Assembly: GCA_017305455.1 (NCBI GenBank)
Contig: JAFKKO010000044.1
Location: 1 to 41,162 of the forward strand
Direction of reading: 5' to 3'
Length of the DNA: 41,162 nt
DNA from: Hyphomicrobiales bacterium
GTDB lineage: Bacteria > Pseudomonadota > Alphaproteobacteria > Rhizobiales > Xanthobacteraceae
Below the pieces are notes generated by a model that saw only the letters and a program-made list of their open reading frames with translations, was not told the DNA's origin and did no database searches. Positions 34,673 to 41,162 of this stretch are shown here, in pieces. The translations under genes were made by a program, and so were the position numbers. Every line of letters starts with the position of its first letter. The stretch's first letter is position 1.

Positions 34673-35266
34673 TCACCCCGCAGCAAGCTGCGCCGCGCGC
34701 TGGAACGCGGGCCGCGCGGCGCAGGCGTCGAGATAGCGGTCGAAATTCGGCCGCGTCGGAACCATGTTGAACATGCGGATCGCATAGTTGATGCCTGCCC
34801 CAATGGCGACGTCGGCGGCCGTAAAGTCATCGCCGAGCAGCCACGGCCCTGTCTCCAGAGCCTGATCGAGAGCGTCGAAGGTCTGCGTGGTGCTGCCCCA
34901 GGCTGCATTCGTGGCGGGAATATCGAGCTTCAAATACGCCTGCAGGATCGCAGGCTCGATGCAACTCGGCGCGAAGAACAGCCATTGCAGATATTTGCCG
35001 CGACGCGGATCGCCGATCGGTGGTGCGAGCTTCGCCTGCGGATAGCGATCCGCGACATAGGCGCAGATCGCGGCGGCCTCGGCCATCGACATATCGCCGT
35101 CCGTCAGTGCCGGCACCTTGCCCATCGGATTGATGGCGAGAAACTCCGGCGTCTTGTTCGCGCCGGTCGAGATGTCGGTCAGGACGCGCTCATAAGGCTG
35201 GCCGGTTTCTTCCATCAGCCACAGCGTGGTGAATGAACGCGAGCGCGGCGACCAATAGAGCTTCAT
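34673..35266 (-). CDS. Glutathione S-transferase-like protein
   Basis: 197 residues. The thioredoxin-fold N-terminus MKLYWSPRSRSFTTLWLMEE has the Ser-rich active-site loop of bacterial GSTs. NPMGKVPALTDGDMSMAEAA is the cis-Pro and glutathione gamma-glutamyl site. The helical C-terminal domain contains GPWLLGDDFTAADVAIGAGI, the N-capping box motif. Substrate unknown; detoxification or peroxide-related roles are usual. Start ATG at 35266 excludes an upstream open frame that overlaps the katA terminator. It lies downstream of katA on the same strand but beyond a terminator. Confidence 0.88.
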   Translation of the reverse strand: MKLYWSPRSRSFTTLWLMEETGQPYERVLTDISTGANKTPEFLAINPMGKVPALTDGDMSMAEAAAICAYVADRYPQAKLAPPIGDPRRGKYLQWLFFAPSCIEPAILQAYLKLDIPATNAAWGSTTQTFDALDQALETGPWLLGDDFTAADVAIGAGINYAIRMFNMVPTRPNFDRYLDACAARPAFQRAAQLAAG

Positions 35267-35380
35267 TATCCGAACCTTTCGAAGCGGGAATATCGCGAGT
35301 GTTTTGAGGCAATCATCGAAAAACGGCAAGAGCGCGGGCGACTTCGAAAAACCGAGCGGTCTTGCCGTTCCATTCTCTCC

Positions 35381-35418
35381 AAAGAAAATCCCCGGCGAGC
35401 GCGGCCCGCCGGGGATTT
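35381..35418 (-). terminator. Intrinsic terminator of katA
   Basis: On the minus strand AAATCCCCGGC (35418-35408) pairs with GCCGGGGATTT (35396-35386), an 11-bp stem, followed by TTTTCTTT overlapping its end (to 35381). It starts 26 bp beyond the katA stop. Confidence 0.9.
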
Positions 35419-35444
35419 GTTTTGTCGACGATCGTAAAGGGCGC

Positions 35445-36938
35445 TTAGCGCTCGCCCATGCCTTCCGCCGGCTGCGGCGCGGCTTTGGCGTGCACCTTGT
35501 CCTCGATGCGCTTGCCGACCTTGGCGTCGATCTTCTTCCAATAGTCGAGCGCGCGGGCGAGGACTTCGCCCTTGACACCGCCGAGCAGGCTGCCGCTCAC
35601 CTGATCGACGAGACGACCGCGCTGGGCGTCGTCCATCACATTGCGCACCAGCGCGCCGGGCTGGCTGAAATCGTCATCCTCGGCGTGCAGCGTGTAGGCC
35701 GCGCGCACCATCTCGCCATCGGCCTCCCAGCCATTGTCGACCGGACCGGTTTCGTCGGACCAGGGGCGGCCGCCGCTGTTCGGCGCATAGACCGGTTTGT
35801 TGCCGCTGTGCTCGAAAGCCATGTGGCCGTCGAACATGTAGGTGTGCACCGGCACCTTCGGGCGGTTCACCGGGAGCTGGTGGAAGTTGGCGCCGATCCG
35901 GTTGCGCTGCGCGTCGTTATAGGCGAAGGCGCGGCCGAGCAGCATCTTGTCGGGCGACAGGCCGATGCCGGGCACGGTGTTGCCGGGAGAGAACGCCGCC
36001 TGCTCGATCTGGGCGAAGAAGTTCTCCGGGTTGCGGTTCAGCCGCATGATGCCGACCTTCTTCAGCGGATAGTCCTTGTGCGACCAGGTCTTGGTCAGGT
36101 CGAACGGGTTGAAGCGATACGACTTCGCATCATCGTAAGGCATGATCTGCACCGACAGCGTCCAGCTCGGATGCTTGCCGGCGGCGATCGCCTCGAACAG
36201 GTCGCGGCGGTGATAGTCCGCATCGCTGCCGGACATCGCGGCGGCTTCGTCGTTGTTGAAGAACTGCATGCCCTGGTTGGTGTGGAAGTGATACTTCACC
36301 CAGAACTTCTCGCCGCCCTTGTTCACCCACATGTAGGTGTGCGAGCCGTAACCGTTCATGTGACGCCAGGTGCGCGGCAGGCCGCGGTCGCCCATCACAT
36401 AGGTCACCTGATGCGCGGATTCCGGATTCAGCGTCCAGAAGTCCCACTGCATGTGGTTGTCGCGCAGGCCGGAATCGGGAAGCCGCTTCTGGCTGCGGAT
36501 GAAGTGCGGAAACTTCATCGGGTCGCGCAGGAAGAACACCGGCGTGTTGTTGCCGACGAGGTCGTAATTGCCCTCGCTGGTATAGAACTTGAGCGAGAAG
36601 CCGCGCACGTCGCGCCAGGTGTCGGGGCTGCCCATCTCGCCGGCGACGGTCGAGAAGCGCGCCAGCATCTCGGTGGCGGCGCCCTTCTGGAACATCGCAG
36701 CCTTGGTGAAGGCCGAGAGATCCTCGGTGGTCTCGAACACGCCGAAGGCGCCGGCGCCCTTGGCGTGGGGCTGACGCTCCGGCACCTTCTCTCGGTTGAA
36801 GTGCGCCATCTGCTCCAGGAAGTGGACATCGTGCAGCAGCACCGGCCCGTTGGCGCCGAGTGTGAGGGAGTTGCGGTCGCTGACGGCGGGCGCACCGGCG
36901 CCGGTGGTCGAAGGCGGATTGCTGGTTTTTTGAGCCAT
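35445..36938 (-). CDS. katA: Heme catalase (monofunctional, small-subunit type)
   Basis: 497 residues. Decomposes hydrogen peroxide. Distal-side His58 in [18 protein letters not shown] (family motif VxERxxHAKG), the heme-pocket Asn in [15 protein letters not shown], and the proximal Tyr in [18 protein letters not shown]-terminus [20 protein letters not shown] is typical. The length fits small-subunit, NADPH-binding catalases without the extra C-terminal domain. No signal peptide. The upstream 110 bp hold a TCGATAA palindrome (36997-37049) that may bind an OxyR-type regulator. No oxyR gene is in the window. Confidence 0.96.
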   Translation of the reverse strand: MAQKTSNPPSTTGAGAPAVSDRNSLTLGANGPVLLHDVHFLEQMAHFNREKVPERQPHAKGAGAFGVFETTEDLSAFTKAAMFQKGAATEMLARFSTVAGEMGSPDTWRDVRGFSLKFYTSEGNYDLVGNNTPVFFLRDPMKFPHFIRSQKRLPDSGLRDNHMQWDFWTLNPESAHQVTYVMGDRGLPRTWRHMNGYGSHTYMWVNKGGEKFWVKYHFHTNQGMQFFNNDEAAAMSGSDADYHRRDLFEAIAAGKHPSWTLSVQIMPYDDAKSYRFNPFDLTKTWSHKDYPLKKVGIMRLNRNPENFFAQIEQAAFSPGNTVPGIGLSPDKMLLGRAFAYNDAQRNRIGANFHQLPVNRPKVPVHTYMFDGHMAFEHSGNKPVYAPNSGGRPWSDETGPVDNGWEADGEMVRAAYTLHAEDDDFSQPGALVRNVMDDAQRGRLVDQVSGSLLGGVKGEVLARALDYWKKIDAKVGKRIEDKVHAKAAPQPAEGMGER

Positions 36939-36996
36939 GGGAGATCCTCTCGTGAAAAGCGCATGTCGGTCGCTTTCTCGATTATGACCGTTAGTT

Positions 36997-37049
36997 TCGA
37001 TAAGGTCTAATCAGATCATTTGGTGGTATCGATAAGCGTATATTATCGA
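36997..37049. promoter_or_regulatory. Candidate OxyR-type operator upstream of katA
   Basis: A perfect inverted repeat TCGATAA (37029-37035) - seven bases - TTATCGA (37043-37049), and another TCGATAA half-site at 36997-37003, exactly 32 bp from the first. It lies 59-111 bp upstream of the katA start. Repeated dyads spaced by about three helical turns fit LysR-type activators. Rhizobial OxyR sites are AT-rich with ATCGATA-like halves as I recall them; the match to OxyR is inference. Confidence 0.5.
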
Positions 37050-37128
37050 AAAATAGCGCGGCTTGGTCGAGAGATGCGCGGGCGGTCATGCGCGCCGAGG
37101 GCGACAGGCACGATGCGGCGCGCCTCCC

Positions 37129-37159
37129 AAAGGAAAGGGCGGCCCGAAGGCCGCCCTTT
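37129..37159 (-). terminator. Intrinsic terminator of the sod gene (UUCG tetraloop)
   Basis: On the minus strand AAAGGGCGGCC (37159-37149), loop TTCG, GGCCGCCCTTT (37144-37134), then CCTTT. The C(UUCG)G loop closes an 11-bp perfect stem. Starts 20 bp beyond the sod stop codon. Confidence 0.85.
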
Positions 37160-37179
37160 GTGTTGTCCATGCGTATTGT

Positions 37180-37938
37180 TCAGAGCGTCAGCGTACCGGC
37201 CTTGGCGGCGGCGTAGCGCTCGCCGATCTTCTGCCAGTTCACCACGTTCCACCATGCCTTGAGATAATCGGCGCGGCGGTTCTGGTAGTTCAGATAGTAG
37301 GCATGCTCCCACACGTCGTTACCGAGCAGCACGCGCTTGCCGTACATCAGCGGCGTGTCCTGGTTCGGCGTCGCCTCGATGGCGAGCTTGCCGTCCTTGG
37401 TCACGGTGACGAACACCCAGCCGGAGCCGAACTGGCCGGCGCCTGCGGTGTTGAAGGCCGTCTTCATCTTGTCGAGGCCGCCGAGGTCGCGATCGATCGC
37501 CGCCAGCACTTCGCCTTCCGGCTGGCCGCCGTTCGGGCCCATGATCTCCCAGAACATCGTGTGGTTGGCGTGGCCGCCGAGATTGTTGCGGACGCCGACG
37601 CGGATGCTGTCGGGCAGATTCACCAGATTGGCGAGGATGGTCTCGATCGGTGTCTGGCCAAGCTGCGGCGCGGTCTTGGCGAAATTGTTCATGTTGGCGA
37701 CATAGGCGCCGTGATGCTTGTCATGGTGGATTTCCATGGTCCTGGCATCGATGTGCGGCTCGAGCGCGTTGGCCGCGTAAGGCAGCGGCGGCAGCTTGAA
37801 CGGTCCCTCCGCAGTCGGGGCCGCCGGCGCGGCGGGAGGCGTGGCAGGCGCCTGTGCAAGCGTGATGCGCGGCAGTGCGGTCGAAGCAACAAGACCGGCG
37901 GCACCGGTAAACAGGTGGCGGCGGGAAAGGCTGATCAT
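37180..37938 (-). CDS. Superoxide dismutase, Mn/Fe family, with Tat signal peptide
   Basis: 252 residues. The N-terminus MISLSRRHLFTGAAGLVAST carries an SRRHLF twin-arginine motif and ends near TLAQA, so the enzyme is predicted to be exported folded to the periplasm. A Pro/Ala linker precedes the SOD core FKLPPLPYAANALEPHID. Metal ligands: His in MEIHHDKHHGAYV, His in GGHANHTMFWEIM, Asp and His in NDVWEHAYYLNYQNRRADY. NQDTPLM carries the outer-sphere Gln typical of the manganese form, and Gly in GGHANH agrees with it, so Mn or cambialistic is more likely than strict Fe. AGGGAGA precedes the ATG. Its own terminator (37129-37159) separates it from katA. Confidence 0.92.
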   Translation of the reverse strand: MISLSRRHLFTGAAGLVASTALPRITLAQAPATPPAAPAAPTAEGPFKLPPLPYAANALEPHIDARTMEIHHDKHHGAYVANMNNFAKTAPQLGQTPIETILANLVNLPDSIRVGVRNNLGGHANHTMFWEIMGPNGGQPEGEVLAAIDRDLGGLDKMKTAFNTAGAGQFGSGWVFVTVTKDGKLAIEATPNQDTPLMYGKRVLLGNDVWEHAYYLNYQNRRADYLKAWWNVVNWQKIGERYAAAKAGTLTL

Positions 37939-38025
37939 ACGAACGTCTCCCTGATTGGTCGTGTATCACCATCGTTGCGCAGTTTTCGAGACTACACCAG
38001 CACTGCACAGGCCGTTTGCGGCATC

Positions 38026-38058
38026 CGAAAACGAAAAAGGGCGGCTAAATGCCGCCCC
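38026..38058 (-). terminator. Intrinsic terminator of pnp
   Basis: On the minus strand GGGCGGC (38057-38051), loop ATTTA, GCCGCCC (38045-38039), then TTTTTCGTTTTCG. It lies about 80 bp beyond the pnp stop, after the dispersed repeat. Confidence 0.8.
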
Positions 38059-38080
38059 TTCGCAAACTTGTGATCGGGAG

Positions 38081-38126
38081 AGCGTTTTCAAGCGAAGTGG
38101 AAACCAGTTCGCGTGAAGAAAACGCT
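38081..38126. repeat. Dispersed hairpin repeat after pnp
   Basis: AGCGTTTTC (38081-38089) pairs with GAAAACGCT (38118-38126); inside, GCGAA (38092-38096) pairs with TTCGC (38108-38112) and TGG pairs with CCA around AAA. This looks like a member of the AAGTGGAAACC-centred hairpin repeats frequent in Rhizobiales. A probable relative is at 40529-40566. Confidence 0.7.
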
Positions 38127-38139
38127 TTCAAGAAGGCCT

Positions 38140-40284
<2,145 letters not shown>

Positions 40285-40528
40285 TGTGTCTGTCTTTCAT
40301 GGTTTCACGAAAGCATGGACGCCGAAAAACAAAAACCATGCGCAAGATTGCGAGACGCTGATCGCACGCCTGTTGCGGCGTCAGCGTCCGGCGATCCTGC
40401 CATGGTTTCTGCAATTCGAATGGCGTCCATCCTTTCGATGGTACGGGCATCTGACCCGTCATCGCCCAGAAGCCGGATTGCTGCTGGACACGCCGCGTGG
40501 GCTCTTTGAGAGGCCACGCGCTGGTAGA
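40285..40528 (-). other. pnp 5' leader region, most of the 314-bp rpsO-pnp gap
   Basis: No gene is seen here. Pairing elements: ATGGACGCC (40315-40323) with GGCGTCCAT (40422-40430), about 100 bases apart; CTTTC/GAAAG (40294-40313) close to the start codon; and CGCGTGG/CCACGCG around 40496-40520. On the minus strand these would lie in the pnp leader. The rest of the gap, to 40598, holds a dispersed repeat and the rpsO terminator. Confidence 0.5.
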
Positions 40529-40566
40529 GCATGATCAGGATGTAAAAACCAAACGCCGGATCATGC
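40529..40566. repeat. Dispersed hairpin repeat between rpsO and pnp
   Basis: GCATGATC (40529-40536) and GATCATGC (40559-40566) are perfect inverted arms around AGGATGTAAAAACCAAACGCCG. The GAGCATGATC...GATCATGC pattern is that of a hairpin repeat very common in Rhizobiales genomes, here with a degenerate centre. Confidence 0.7.
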
Positions 40567-40591
40567 GAAAACGCGCGCAGGATGCGCGCGT
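40567..40591 (-). terminator. Hairpin terminator after rpsO
   Basis: On the minus strand ACGCGCGCA (40591-40583), loop TCC, TGCGCGCGT (40579-40571), then TTTC. Nine perfect pairs but a short U-run, so partial read-through into pnp is possible, as in E. coli rpsO-pnp. Confidence 0.65.
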
Positions 40592-40598
40592 GAATTCG

Positions 40599-40868
40599 TC
40601 AGCGGCGGATGTTGTGCTTCTCGAGCAACGCCCGGTAGCGCGCCTCGTCCTTCTTCTTCACGTAATCGAGAAGCGAACGGCGCGTGGAGACGAGCTTCAG
40701 AAGACCGCGGCGCGAATGGTTGTCCTTGCCGTGGGTCTTGAAGTGCTCGGTGAGGTTGGCGATGCGCTCCGAGAGGATCGCGACCTGGACCTCGGGCGAG
40801 CCGGTGTCGCCGGCCTTCTTGGCGTTGCTCTTGATGACTTCCGCTTTGCGTTCCGCGGTAATCGACAT
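40599..40868 (-). CDS. rpsO: 30S ribosomal protein S15
   Basis: 89 residues, the standard S15 length. Binds 16S rRNA helices 20-22 and organises the platform. N-terminus [20 protein letters not shown], core [20 protein letters not shown] and [20 protein letters not shown], and [20 protein letters not shown] are unmistakable. The ATG at 40868 gives the family N-terminus; the GTG two codons earlier is unlikely. AAGGA lies upstream in the 12-bp gap after truB, so it is cotranscribed with truB. Confidence 0.98.
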   Translation of the reverse strand: MSITAERKAEVIKSNAKKAGDTGSPEVQVAILSERIANLTEHFKTHGKDNHSRRGLLKLVSTRRSLLDYVKKKDEARYRALLEKHNIRR

Positions 40869-40880
40869 CGTCACATATCC

Positions 40881-41162
40881 TTAGTTGCGGTCCGGACTGG
40901 CAGTCAGCCCGGTGAGGTTGAACACGCGCTTGGGGATGAGTTCGCCATTGCCAAGCTCGGCGAGGGCCAGAAGCCGTCCTCCGACAGTGACATAGACTGT
41001 GCCGCTTGAATTGGGCGCATCCCGTCCGCGCAACAAAACCGCCTGGCCCCTGTGGAGCCTTGCGGCATCAGCCCGTGTGACGGCCAGTGCCGGGATGTCG
41101 TCCAGCGCGGTCTCAACGGGCAAAAGCGCGTCGGCGAGGCTGCCCTCGCCAGACGCGGCTCT
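40881..41162 (-). CDS. truB: tRNA pseudouridine(55) synthase TruB, C-terminal end (5' part outside window)
   Basis: The frame is open to the window edge; about 93 residues are visible. The sequence SLADALLPVETALDDIPALA followed by VTRADAARLHRGQAVLLRGR is the usual C-terminal region of alphaproteobacterial TruB, with a PUA-like end (GTVYVTVGGRLLALAELGNG and ELIPKRVFNL). TruB makes pseudouridine 55 in the T-loop of tRNAs. The catalytic domain lies outside. The truB-rpsO-pnp order supports the call. Confidence 0.9.
   Translation of the reverse strand, partial: RAASGEGSLADALLPVETALDDIPALAVTRADAARLHRGQAVLLRGRDAPNSSGTVYVTVGGRLLALAELGNGELIPKRVFNLTGLTASPDRN

Overview
The window is a GC-rich, gene-dense piece of core chromosome from an alphaproteobacterium, most likely of the Bradyrhizobium/Rhodopseudomonas/Afipia group (Nitrobacteraceae). 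The pointers are an Irr regulator with the N-terminal heme motif GCPWHD, a CoaBC and an AccD with Rhizobiales-type residues, the order trpF-trpB-trpA-accD-folC, a DivL-type kinase, and dispersed hairpin repeats of the kind that encode the spurious peptide MAGLVPAIH. I see no rRNA, tRNA, IS element, prophage, CRISPR array or plasmid function. The assignment rests on recalled family features, not on a search.

Layout. 1-8256 (+): end of rpsA, sppA, ihfB, lapA, trpFBA, accD, folC (translation, nucleoid protein, envelope, tryptophan, fatty acid and folate). 8455-25295 (-): trxA, addA-addB (break repair), a MurU-like nucleotidyltransferase, a PilZ protein, a TsaE-AmgK fusion, a DivL-like pseudokinase, dut, coaBC, ubiB, ubiE. 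25440-30961: VOC protein (+), mutM (+), exported trypsin-like protein (-), MoeB/ThiF-like protein (+), 2-hydroxyacid dehydrogenase (-), exported SH3 protein (+). 31033-34671: irr (-) divergent from fabA-fabB-fabI (+), the anaerobic-type unsaturated fatty acid genes plus enoyl reductase. 34673-37938 (-): glutathione transferase, catalase and a Tat-exported Mn-type superoxide dismutase, an oxidative-stress block. 38140-41162 (-): pnp, rpsO and the end of truB, the classic RNA-processing/ribosome cluster.

Genes are tightly packed. Seven pairs share a 4-base stop/start overlap (trpF/trpB, trpB/trpA, accD/folC, addB/addA, divL/tsaE-amgK, coaBC/dut, ubiE/ubiB), so translational coupling is probably the rule. 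Oxidative defence (katA, sod), repair (mutM, addAB, dut) and iron control (irr) lie in the same window but in separate transcripts.

Most notable: (1) a DivL-like kinase with Tyr614 where the phosphorylated histidine should be; (2) TsaE fused to an AmgK-like sugar kinase, two genes from a MurU-like partner, suggesting a cell-wall recycling bypass; (3) CoaBC carrying an N-terminal ribbon-helix-helix DNA-binding domain, with a palindrome and direct repeat just upstream of its own start and the CoaC catalytic Cys replaced by Ala; (4) a nested hairpin with a UUCG loop before the SH3-protein gene, possibly a leader or small RNA; (5) a TCGATAA palindrome array upstream of catalase; (6) several families of dispersed hairpin repeats, one of which appears to supply the fabI ribosome-binding site.
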